Shown piece after piece: positions 1-6,110 of a stretch of 8,342 nucleotides of DNA; position 1 is the stretch's first letter; the number at the start of each line of letters is the position of its first letter. Source of the DNA: an uncultured Prevotella sp. (lineage in GTDB: Bacteria > Bacteroidota > Bacteroidia > Bacteroidales > Bacteroidaceae); NCBI GenBank assembly GCA_945637645.1, contig CALZDK010000091.1, positions 1 to 8,342 of the forward strand, read 5' to 3'. The notes below the pieces were generated by a model that saw only the letters and a program-made list of their open reading frames with translations, did no database searches and was not told the origin of the DNA. Made by a program: the position numbers and the translations under genes.

Positions 1-645
1 GTCCTTTGTCTTGGAACGTACCTCATAATAGAGGTTAGGACGGTTGAACGAGCTCTTGAACTCTGTAGCGTCAACGATGCCGAGGTTCTTCTTTATGTCG
101 GTGCGCACCTTGTCTGTAGCCGTTGCCGTGAGGGCTATGACGGGGGCGTTGCCTATCTCGTTTACTATTGGTCGGATGCGGCGGTACTCAGGGCGGAAAT
201 CGTGTCCCCACTCGGAGATGCAGTGTGCCTCATCGACGGCGTAGAAAGAAATCTTCACCGACTTCAGAAACTCGACGTTGTCTTCTTTCGTCAGCGACTC
301 CGGAGCCACATAAAGCAGTTTGGTGCGTCCGCTGAGTATATCTTTCTTAACACGGTCGATAGCTGCCTTGTTTAGCGAAGAATTAAGACAATGTGCCACG
401 CCGTCCTCTCCCAGTCCGTTCATGAAATCGACCTGATTCTTCATCAGTGCGATGAGGGGGGAGATGACTATGGCGGTGCCCTCCATCAGTAGCGAGGGCA
501 ACTGATAGCAAAGCGACTTGCCGCCACCCGTAGGCATGAGAACAAAGGTGTCCTTGCCGTCGAGCACGTTTTTCACTATTGCCTCCTGGTCGCCTTTAAA
601 TTTGTCAAAGCCAAAATATTTCTTCAGTTCTGCGGTTAGATTCAT
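1..645 (-). CDS. recQ: ATP-dependent DNA helicase RecQ, N-terminal part (3' end outside window)
   Basis: RecQ is a 3'-5' superfamily 2 DNA helicase acting in recombination and stalled-fork repair. The visible 215 codons cover the first RecA-like domain and run off the window edge in frame with no stop. Seen: a Bacteroidetes-type motif 0 (FGFDKFKGDQE, residues 11-21, with Q20), Walker A MPTGGGKS (37-44, K43), the Walker B/DEAH box DEAHC (138-142) and motif III LTATAT (172-177). The second helicase domain, zinc-binding region and HRDC lie outside. The start is the ATG at 645-643 (MNLTAELKKYFGF), just before motif 0, as usual in the family. It lies 61 bp downstream of clpX on the same strand, so co-transcription with clpX is plausible; I see no terminator with a T-tract between them. 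Family identity is very secure. Confidence 0.96.
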   Translation of the reverse strand, partial: MNLTAELKKYFGFDKFKGDQEAIVKNVLDGKDTFVLMPTGGGKSLCYQLPSLLMEGTAIVISPLIALMKNQVDFMNGLGEDGVAHCLNSSLNKAAIDRVKKDILSGRTKLLYVAPESLTKEDNVEFLKSVKISFYAVDEAHCISEWGHDFRPEYRRIRPIVNEIGNAPVIALTATATDKVRTDIKKNLGIVDATEFKSSFNRPNLYYEVRSKTKD

Positions 646-706
646 ATTCTATGTGGTTATTATAATCTTTGTGTATGTCCCGTCAGGGACTGGCGGGCGA
701 CTGTCG

Positions 707-1933
707 TCATCCCGCCTTTTGGAAGTGTGACCTCTCGAGCTGTTTCTTCGCATACTCGGCGGTCACCTCGAATTTCTTCACCCTCTTGGAGGGCAACTCG
801 AACATAGCATCGTTCATGATGCTTTCCACGATGGAGCGTAGTCCACGGGCGCCGAGCTTGTACTCCACTGCCTTATCGACAATGAGCGCGAGCGCGTCTT
901 CGGCGAACGTAAGCTCTATGCCGTCCATCTGGAACAGTTTCTTGTACTGCTTCACTATGGAGTTCTTCGGCTCGTTGAGAATACGTGTGAGTGCCTCCTT
1001 GTCCAATGGGTTAAGATAGGTAAGCACTGGCATACGCCCGATAATCTCCGGTATGAGTCCAAAAGATTTCAGGTCTTGTGGCAGCACGTATTTCATGATG
1101 TCGTTCTTGTCAATTTTCCTTACGTTTTGTACGGAGTTGTAACCCACGGTGTGTGTGTTCATTCGCTGAGCTATCTTCACCTCTATGCCATCGAATGCGC
1201 CTCCGCAGATGAAAAGGATGTTGCGGGTGTCCACATGGATATAGTCCTGGTCGGGATGTTTCCTGCCACCCTTTGGCGGCACGTTCACCATGGTGCCCTC
1301 CAGCAGTTTCAGCAGTCCCTGCTGTACACCCTCTCCGCTGACATCGCGTGTTATCGATGGGTTGTCGCCCTTGCGTGCAATCTTGTCTATCTCGTCGATG
1401 AACACGATTCCCTGTTGCGCCGCCTCAACATCGTAGTCGGCAACCTGCAACAGGCGTGAGAGGATGCTCTCCACGTCCTCGCCGACATATCCCGCCTCGG
1501 TGAACACCGTGGCGTCGACGATGGTGAACGGCACGTCAAGCAGCTTTGCTATGCTCCTCGCGAGCAGTGTCTTTCCCGTTCCTGTGCTTCCCACCATAAT
1601 TATGTTGCTCTTCTCTATCTCCACTCCGCTGTCGTCGTCGGGCTGTTGGAGGCGCTTGTAGTGGTTATAGACAGCAACGGCAAGGCAACGTTTCGCCTCG
1701 TCCTGACCAATGACATACTCGTCGAGATATTCCTTTATCTTCATTGGCTTTGGCACACGTTTCGCCTTGGCATTCTTATCTTTGGCCTTTTTGCTATTGT
1801 CGGCATACAGGTTTGACGACTGCAAAATGGTATATGCCTGCGTGATGCATGAGTCGCATATACAGCCATTGATTCCTGTAACGAGCAGTTGTGCCTGGTT
1901 TTCGGATTTCCCGCAAAAACTACATTTCTTCAT
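707..1933 (-). CDS. clpX: ClpX, AAA+ unfoldase subunit of ClpXP
   Basis: ClpX is a hexameric AAA+ ATPase that unfolds tagged proteins and feeds them into ClpP in the cytoplasm. It has 408 residues, about the usual length. Seen in order: N-terminal zinc-binding domain with C4, C7, C26, C29; Walker A GSTGTGKT (115-122, Thr119 where E. coli has Ser); pore-1 loop GYVGED (148-153); Walker B IVFIDEID (176-183); RKH loop (224-226); the ClpP-docking loop, whose usual IGF tripeptide reads VGY (263-265); the GLIPEIIGR segment (292-300); and sensor 2 GARGLR (361-366). The start ATG directly precedes the zinc motif. An AAGGA at 1950-1946 lies 12 nt upstream of it, a rather long spacing. It is 24 bp downstream of clpP on the same strand, so one transcript is very likely. 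Confidence 0.98.
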   Translation of the reverse strand: MKKCSFCGKSENQAQLLVTGINGCICDSCITQAYTILQSSNLYADNSKKAKDKNAKAKRVPKPMKIKEYLDEYVIGQDEAKRCLAVAVYNHYKRLQQPDDDSGVEIEKSNIIMVGSTGTGKTLLARSIAKLLDVPFTIVDATVFTEAGYVGEDVESILSRLLQVADYDVEAAQQGIVFIDEIDKIARKGDNPSITRDVSGEGVQQGLLKLLEGTMVNVPPKGGRKHPDQDYIHVDTRNILFICGGAFDGIEVKIAQRMNTHTVGYNSVQNVRKIDKNDIMKYVLPQDLKSFGLIPEIIGRMPVLTYLNPLDKEALTRILNEPKNSIVKQYKKLFQMDGIELTFAEDALALIVDKAVEYKLGARGLRSIVESIMNDAMFELPSKRVKKFEVTAEYAKKQLERSHFQKAG

Positions 1934-1957
1934 TTCTTTCTCTCTTCCTTGTTTTTC

Positions 1958-2635
1958 TTACGCTTTGTCGTTTGGCTTCCTTTTCAGGACACTGTCTATC
2001 ATGCCATATTCCTTTGCCTCGTCTGCAGTCATCCAATAGTTGCGGTCAGAGTCCTTCCACACTTTCTCGTATGGTGTGTGTGAGTGCTCGGAGATGATGG
2101 TGTAGAGTTCTTTCTTGAACTTCATAATCTCCTTTGCCTCAATCTCTATGTCGGAAGCCTGTCCCTGGACACCGCCAAGGGGCTGGTGTATCATCACGCG
2201 GCTGTGGGTCAGTGCCGACCGTTTGCCTTCGGCTCCCGACACGAGCAGTACGGCTGCCATTGAGGCTGCCATGCCGGTGCAGATGGTTGCCACGTCGCTG
2301 GAGATGAACTGCATGGTGTCGTAGATGCCGAGACCTGCCGTTACGCTGCCGCCAGGGGAGTTGATGTAAATGGATATGTCCTTTCCAGGATCCACGGAGT
2401 CAAGATAGAGCAACTGTGCCTGGAGAGTGTTGGCGGTGTAGTCGTCAATCTGTGTGCCGAGGAATATTATCCTGTCCATCATCAGTCGTGAGAAAACGTC
2501 CATCTGAGTCACGTTCAGCTGACGCTCCTCAAGAATATATGGGTTGAGGTACTGAGCCTGCGAGCTCACCACTTCGTCGAACACCAGGCCATTGATGCCA
2601 AGATGCTTCGTAGCGTATTTCCTAAAATCGTTCAT
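1958..2635 (-). CDS. clpP: ClpP, proteolytic subunit of ClpXP, with Asn in place of the catalytic Asp
   Basis: ClpP forms a double-heptamer serine protease chamber and degrades proteins unfolded by ClpX. It has 225 residues against 207 in E. coli; the excess is mainly an N-terminal stretch before the conserved core (NPYILEERQL, 31-40). The nucleophile Ser125 sits in GMAASMA and His150 in SRVMIHQPLGG; the oxyanion strand NSPGGSV (92-98) is intact. An ungapped alignment from memory with E. coli ClpP keeps Ser-His 25 residues apart and puts the triad Asp, 49 residues after His, at Asn199 (DSDRNYWM, codon AAC at 2041-2039). Listeria ClpP1 is a known natural Ser-His-Asn case with reduced activity. 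The gene starts a clpP-clpX(-recQ) unit. The leader is A-rich without a clear Shine-Dalgarno and lies behind a hairpin region at 2676-2754. No second clpP is visible here. Confidence 0.97.
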   Translation of the reverse strand: MNDFRKYATKHLGINGLVFDEVVSSQAQYLNPYILEERQLNVTQMDVFSRLMMDRIIFLGTQIDDYTANTLQAQLLYLDSVDPGKDISIYINSPGGSVTAGLGIYDTMQFISSDVATICTGMAASMAAVLLVSGAEGKRSALTHSRVMIHQPLGGVQGQASDIEIEAKEIMKFKKELYTIISEHSHTPYEKVWKDSDRNYWMTADEAKEYGMIDSVLKRKPNDKA

Positions 2636-2675
2636 GTTTTGTCGTTTCTTTTTTCTATGCTTTTGAGTAAAAAAA

Positions 2676-2754
2676 TAGAGGTTATCGACCCTCTTATACT
2701 TGTTCGTGGAACAAAGTTAATAAAAAAAGTCGATAACCTCTACATTATTAGAGG
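2676..2754 (-). terminator. Terminator/attenuator-like nested inverted repeat between tig and clpP
   Basis: Read on the minus strand, TAGAGGTTATCGAC (2742-2729, arm B) is the perfect complement of GTCGATAACCTCTA (2689-2676, arm C). Arm C is followed at once by seven T (2675-2669), the layout of an intrinsic terminator, but with a 39-nt loop. The loop contains a second perfect hairpin, TTGTTC-CAC-GAACAA (2714-2700). Two shorter pairings compete with B:C. CCTCTA (2754-2749, arm A) can pair with the start of B over a 6-nt loop. AGAGG (2694-2690, arm D) can pair with the end of C over 8 nt, still next to the T-run. This could be a plain terminator for tig, an attenuator controlling clpPX, or both. 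The pairings are visible; the function is inferred. Confidence 0.6.
2712..2719 (-). promoter_or_regulatory. Possible clpP promoter -7 box (TAACTTTG) inside the hairpin loop
   Basis: The minus strand reads TAACTTTG, an exact match to the Bacteroidetes primary-sigma -7 element TAnnTTTG, and the same octamer lies upstream of tig and lptB in this window. No convincing TTG/TTTG -33 element is seen at the usual 19-21 nt distance. A transcript from here would start near 2705 and give a clpP leader of roughly 70 nt that lacks arm B of the surrounding inverted repeat. Matches to an octamer this short also occur by chance. Confidence 0.45.
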
Positions 2755-2772
2755 ATTTTTTTCAAAAAAACC

Positions 2773-4137
2773 TTATTTTTCTTGCATCATCTTGTTGAAA
2801 TCCTCCAAAGACACTGTTTTTTTGTTCAATTTCACAATTTTCTTCAGTGAATCCACAAGTTTCACGTCGATGGCACGCTCAACAAGATTGTCGATGTATT
2901 TCTCATTCTTAAGCATGTCGTTGGCATACTTCTCGAGATACTCCTCAGGAACGTTTGTCATGCCATACTGTGCGAACTGCACTCTTGCCGCCTCTTTGGC
3001 TACTGACTTGATGTCGGCATCCTCAATCTTGAAACCGGCGGCCTTAACCAGCTGGTTCTTGATAAGGCTCCACTTCAGCTCCTTCACGCTTGCGTCGTAG
3101 TGCTCGTTAACAAAGTCCTCGCCCTTGTCCTTGTTGTTGTTCAACATGATGCGCTTCAGCAGTGCATCGGGGAAGGTGAGCTCGCCCACCTTATTCTCGG
3201 CATAGGCGCGAACATCGAGCAGGAACTTGTAGTCGGTGTCGTTGACCAACTGCGCCTTGATGCCATCCTGAATCTTCTGACGGAAGTCAGCCTCGTCCTT
3301 TACGGTGTCCTTACCGTAAATCTGGTCGAACAACTCCTGGTTTACCTCTGCCTTAATGTAGCGTGATATTTCGGTTACGAGGAAAGTGAAATCAGAAGTC
3401 AGCTCCTCTGCCTTTGCGTCGTCGATCTTCAACAGCGACTTTATCTCGGCGTTGTTCTCCGGATATGCCTTCTTTGGATTGAAGGTGATCACGCTGCCGA
3501 GCTTGGCACCGTCGAAGAGCTTGCGCTGGTCGTCAACCTTGATGTATTCCGGCATCAGCACTGCAGCCTCCACCACGATACCGTCTTCCTTGGCATTGCC
3601 GTCGGCGTCGAGCTCGCGGAGGTCGCCCTTCAGCATGTCGTTCTGAGCAGCGTCGTACTCCTCTACCTTGTCGTAGTGGCCGGCGCGAGACTGGAACATC
3701 TCAACCTGCTGAGATACAAGCTTGTCGTCAACGTCGATGTCGTAGTAGTCGATGGTGTCATCGCCGTTAAGCTCTATGTTGAACTCTGGGGCAACGGCAA
3801 TGTCGAAAATGAAGGTGAAAGGTCCGTCGGTCTCGAGGTCCTGTGGCACCTGCTTCTCGTTAGCCATTGGCTCACCAAGCATATTCAGCTTGTTGTCAGT
3901 AATATAGCCATTAAGTTTTTCGCTGATAATCTTGTTGATTGTGTCGGCCTTTACCGAAGCACCGAACTGGCGCTTGATGAGACCCATAGGAGCCTGTCCT
4001 ACGCGGAATCCCGGAATGTTTGCCTTCTTGCGATAATCCTTCAGGGTCTTCTCTACATCACCCTGGTAGTCTTCCTTCTCGATGGTCAGTGTCAATACTC
4101 CACTGACTTTGTCGGGGTTTTCGAATGAAATATTCAT
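2773..4137 (-). CDS. tig: Trigger factor, ribosome-associated chaperone
   Basis: Trigger factor binds at the ribosomal exit tunnel and shields nascent chains. It has 454 residues, near the E. coli length. The N-terminal ribosome-binding domain (about 1-115) carries the signature loop as GFRVGQAP (43-50), where E. coli has GFRKGKVP; Phe44 and Arg45 remain, but both lysines of the loop are gone. The middle domain (about 163-260) aligns in position with the FKBP-like prolyl isomerase domain but is hard to recognise as an FKBP fold, so isomerase activity is doubtful. Residues 260-454 are mostly helical, charged sequence matching the C-terminal arms. The start ATG opens the family-typical strand MNISFENPDKVSG. 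The gene has its own promoter-like sequence upstream and leads into clpP and clpX, an association also found in many other bacteria. The low conservation is normal for the family in Bacteroidetes, as far as I recall. Confidence 0.95.
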   Translation of the reverse strand: MNISFENPDKVSGVLTLTIEKEDYQGDVEKTLKDYRKKANIPGFRVGQAPMGLIKRQFGASVKADTINKIISEKLNGYITDNKLNMLGEPMANEKQVPQDLETDGPFTFIFDIAVAPEFNIELNGDDTIDYYDIDVDDKLVSQQVEMFQSRAGHYDKVEEYDAAQNDMLKGDLRELDADGNAKEDGIVVEAAVLMPEYIKVDDQRKLFDGAKLGSVITFNPKKAYPENNAEIKSLLKIDDAKAEELTSDFTFLVTEISRYIKAEVNQELFDQIYGKDTVKDEADFRQKIQDGIKAQLVNDTDYKFLLDVRAYAENKVGELTFPDALLKRIMLNNNKDKGEDFVNEHYDASVKELKWSLIKNQLVKAAGFKIEDADIKSVAKEAARVQFAQYGMTNVPEEYLEKYANDMLKNEKYIDNLVERAIDVKLVDSLKKIVKLNKKTVSLEDFNKMMQEK

Positions 4138-4180
4138 TTTATTTTTTATCTTTTGTTTGTTATAATCCAGTTTTGGGCTG

Positions 4181-4211
4181 CAAAGTTACATATAAAAGGT
4201 GTAACGACCAA
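4181..4211 (-). promoter_or_regulatory. Probable tig promoter, Bacteroidetes type
   Basis: On the minus strand TTG (4211-4209) is followed after 20 nt by TAACTTTG (4188-4181), matching the TTTG / TAnnTTTG pattern of the Bacteroidetes primary sigma factor in both sequence and spacing. Transcription would begin a few bases downstream and give a leader of about 35-40 nt that is A-rich and has no Shine-Dalgarno sequence. It lies in the 113-bp gap between lptB and tig, so tig can be transcribed independently of lptB. I see no strong terminator behind lptB in this gap, only the short GGTT-TTTT-AACC element at 4220-4231. Confidence 0.7.
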
Positions 4212-4250
4212 CTTTTTTTGGTTTTTTAACCTTAACCATTGCCATTGTAA

Positions 4251-5081
4251 CTATTCAGAGAATGACTCAGACGAAAGTTCTTCTGCCTCTTTCGCCTTTC
4301 GTTCTTCCTCCAACAGCTGGAAATCCTTCTTTCTGAGCACGAAACTGTTGCTCAGGTATTTCTCCCTTACTATCTTGTTCTCCGCCAGTTCCTCAGGGCT
4401 GCCCTGAAACAAAATCTTTCCTTCGAAGAGGAGGTAGGCGCGGTCGGTGATGCTAAGGGTCTCCTGCACGTTGTGGTCGGTGATGAGGATGCCTATGTTC
4501 CTGTATTTCAGTTTCCAGACAATCTGCTGGATATCCTCCACGGCTATTGGGTCAACACCGGCGAAGGGCTCGTCGAGCATGATGAACTTCGGTTCGATGG
4601 CAAGACAGCGGGCTATCTCCGTTCTTCGGCGCTCGCCTCCCGACAGCTGGTCTCCCTTGTTCTTGCGCACCTTCTGAAGGCGGAATTCCTCTATCAGGCT
4701 CTCCAACTTCTGCCTTTGGTACTCGCGTGGCTTTCCCGTCATCTCAAGCACCGACATGATGTTGTCTTCCACACTCATCTTGCGGAACACGCTTGCCTCT
4801 TGTGCCAAATATCCTATTCCTGCACGGGCACGCTTATACACCGGGAATTTCGTTATGTCAAGGTCGTCGAGGTAGATATGTCCTGCATTCGGCACAATCA
4901 ACCCCGTCGTCATATAGAACGACGTAGTCTTTCCCGCACCGTTGGGTCCTAACAAACCCACTATCTCTCCTTGTCTCACGTCTATCGAGACGTCGTTTAC
5001 GACAGTGCGCTTGCCGTAGCGTTTCACCAGCCCTTCGGTGCGCAGCACCATGTGGGTCTCATTGTTATTGTTCTCGTCCAT
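4251..5081 (-). CDS. lptB: LptB, ATPase of the lipopolysaccharide export ABC transporter
   Basis: LptB powers LptFG, which extracts lipopolysaccharide from the inner membrane and pushes it along the Lpt bridge to the outer membrane. The protein has 276 residues against about 241 in E. coli. Seen: Walker A GPNGAGKTT (45-53), Q-loop Q94 in YLAQEASVF, ABC signature LSGGERRR (146-153), Walker B FIMLDEP (166-172), D-loop AGVDP and switch His203 in TDHNVQETL. YLAQEASVFR, LDEPFAGVDPIAV and ITDHNVQETL are typical of LptB rather than of amino-acid-type ATPases. The extra length comes from a short acidic N-terminus and a charged C-terminal tail (about 252-276, EEERKAKEAEE then Ser/Glu). An in-frame ATG at codon 11 is a possible shorter start. 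The partner genes lptF/G, lptC and lptA are not in the window. It is divergent from mlaE. Confidence 0.93.
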   Translation of the reverse strand: MDENNNNETHMVLRTEGLVKRYGKRTVVNDVSIDVRQGEIVGLLGPNGAGKTTSFYMTTGLIVPNAGHIYLDDLDITKFPVYKRARAGIGYLAQEASVFRKMSVEDNIMSVLEMTGKPREYQRQKLESLIEEFRLQKVRKNKGDQLSGGERRRTEIARCLAIEPKFIMLDEPFAGVDPIAVEDIQQIVWKLKYRNIGILITDHNVQETLSITDRAYLLFEGKILFQGSPEELAENKIVREKYLSNSFVLRKKDFQLLEEERKAKEAEELSSESFSE

Positions 5082-5103
5082 GTCGTTTGTTCAAATTTTG
5101 GCG

Positions 5104-5111
5104 CAAAGTTA
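5104..5111 (-). promoter_or_regulatory. Probable lptB promoter -7 box (TAACTTTG)
   Basis: TAACTTTGCG on the minus strand matches the Bacteroidetes -7 consensus TAnnTTTG and lies 22 bp from the lptB ATG, which implies a very short leader of about 15-20 nt. A clear -33 TTTG at the expected spacing is not visible; that stretch is dominated by an A-run (5114-5121 as T on the plus strand). Confidence 0.55.
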
Positions 5112-5215
5112 CTGTTTTTTTTCCATCTATCGTGCCTTTATCCACAAATTTATATATTATTTTCAATAATAAAACTAAAAACTTGCGCGAGAATGGCAGT
5201 TTCTCACATCTTTTC

Positions 5216-5225
5216 TATAATTTTG
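5216..5225 (+). promoter_or_regulatory. Probable mlaE promoter -7 box (TATAATTTTG)
   Basis: TAATTTTG at 5218-5225 matches TAnnTTTG, and transcription would start near 5230, giving a leader of about 65 nt. The -33 element is not convincing. The leader carries a direct repeat CTCTCACT (5257-5264 and 5271-5278). The whole 213-bp spacer 5082-5294 between the divergent lptB and mlaE genes is AT-rich on the lptB side; apart from the two promoter boxes, this repeat and a weak GAGAA/TTCTC inverted repeat (5189-5205), I see nothing in it. Confidence 0.5.
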
Positions 5226-5294
5226 CACCAAAAATACGAGGCTGGGGCAGGGCAAACTCTCACTCCTCGCCTCTCACTTCTAAAGATTACAGTT

Positions 5295-6044
5295 ATGCTG
5301 ATAAACAAATGGCTTAATACACTTGGGCGTTACCTGATTCTCATGGGGCGCACTTTCCAGCGCCCAGAGCGCATGAGGATGTTCATGAAGGAGTATGTAA
5401 AGGAAATGGCACAACTCGGAGTCAACTCCATAGGCATCGTATTGCTCATCTCGTTTTTCATTGGAGCGGTGATATGCATACAGATGAAACTGAACATACA
5501 GAGTCCCTGGATGCCACGATGGGTGACCGGCTACACCACGCGTGAGATTATGTTGCTCGAGTTCTCGTCATCCATCATGTGTCTTATCCTCGCAGGTAAG
5601 GTTGGCTCCAACATCGCCTCGGAGATTGGCACCATGCGCGTGACCCAACAGATAGACGCACTCGACATCATGGGTGTCAACTCGGCGTGCTACCTCATCC
5701 TTCCCAAAGTTCTCGGACTTGTAACCATCATGCCGTTCCTCGTCATCTTCAGCTCTGCCACAGGCATTTTGGGTGCCTATGCCACGGCATATATAGGACA
5801 TGTGCTCTCACCCGACGACCTTACGGCAGGCTTGCAACATTCCTTTAACTCGTGGTTTGTGTGGATGAGTATCATAAAGAGCCTCTTCTTCGCATTTATA
5901 ATTTCCAGTGTCCCTTCCTACTTCGGCTACACCGTGGAGGGAGGGTCGGTGAATGTGGGCAAGGCAAGCACCGACGCGGTGGTATGCTCGTCAGTGCTCA
6001 TCCTCTGCAGCGACGTGTTCCTGACGCAGTTGCTCAGCGCATAG
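5295..6044 (+). CDS. mlaE: MlaE-family permease of an MCE/Mla phospholipid ABC transporter
   Basis: MlaE permeases form the membrane dimer of the Mla/MCE transporter, which moves phospholipids between the inner and outer membranes. The product is 249 residues from the ATG at 5295 (MLINKWLNTLGRY). The reading frame stays open upstream to about 4971, but that part lies in the divergent lptB gene and its promoter region and is not protein-like. Seen: an amphipathic N-terminus (1-40), about five membrane segments (near 42-63, 84-105, 141-167, 188-207, 228-247), the MlaE signature AGKVGSNIASEIGTMRVTQ (100-118) followed by QIDALDIMGVN (119-129), and the C-terminal GYTVEGGSVNVGKAST (211-226). This matches the family closely (typical AGRVGAAIAAELGTMRVTEQIDALEVMG). 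mlaF follows on the same strand after 87 bp. The MCE protein MlaD is not adjacent. Confidence 0.95.
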   Translation: MLINKWLNTLGRYLILMGRTFQRPERMRMFMKEYVKEMAQLGVNSIGIVLLISFFIGAVICIQMKLNIQSPWMPRWVTGYTTREIMLLEFSSSIMCLILAGKVGSNIASEIGTMRVTQQIDALDIMGVNSACYLILPKVLGLVTIMPFLVIFSSATGILGAYATAYIGHVLSPDDLTAGLQHSFNSWFVWMSIIKSLFFAFIISSVPSYFGYTVEGGSVNVGKASTDAVVCSSVLILCSDVFLTQLLSA

Positions 6045-6051
6045 TTGGATT

Positions 6052-6110
6052 AAGGCGACTTCTGTAGATTCGCCTTGTAACATATTTCGGTGGAAATCTT
6101 TGATTCCACC
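6052..6110 (+). other. Two tandem hairpins in the mlaE-mlaF gap
   Basis: Within the 87-bp gap, AAGGCGA (6052-6058) pairs perfectly with TCGCCTT (6070-6076) over an 11-nt loop. GGTGGAA (6089-6095) pairs with TTCCACC (6104-6110) over an 8-nt loop, 21 nt before the mlaF ATG. Neither is followed by a T-run, so neither looks like an intrinsic terminator. Possible roles are transcript stabilisation or processing that sets the ratio of permease to ATPase; this is inference. Confidence 0.4.

Noticed and set aside
677..690. GTCCC-GTCA-GGGAC hairpin between clpX and recQ as a terminator
   Set aside because: The stem has only 5 bp and there is no T-run behind it on the minus strand, so it gives no good ground for splitting clpX from recQ.
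1076..1459. Plus-strand open frame of 127 codons opposite clpX
   Set aside because: It lies wholly inside the well-supported clpX gene and has no recognisable domain or promoter; it is an antisense shadow.
2676..2742. A small transposable element (MITE) with 14-bp terminal repeats
   Set aside because: It is only 67 bp long, has no target-site duplication at the flanks (AAAAA versus CATTA), and a T-run placed for termination explains it better.
3676..4128. Plus-strand open frame of 150 codons opposite tig
   Set aside because: Its composition reflects the reverse complement of tig; there is no motif, and tig is certain on the other strand.
4220..4231. GGTTTTTTAACC as a terminator for lptB
   Set aside because: It has only a 4-bp, AT-rich stem, too weak to call.
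4473..4952. Plus-strand open frame of 159 codons opposite lptB
   Set aside because: It is the shadow of lptB; the minus strand carries all ABC ATPase motifs.
4971..5294. N-terminal extension of the mlaE reading frame by 108 codons
   Set aside because: It overlaps lptB and the divergent promoter region and is not protein-like; the family N-terminus begins at the ATG at 5295.
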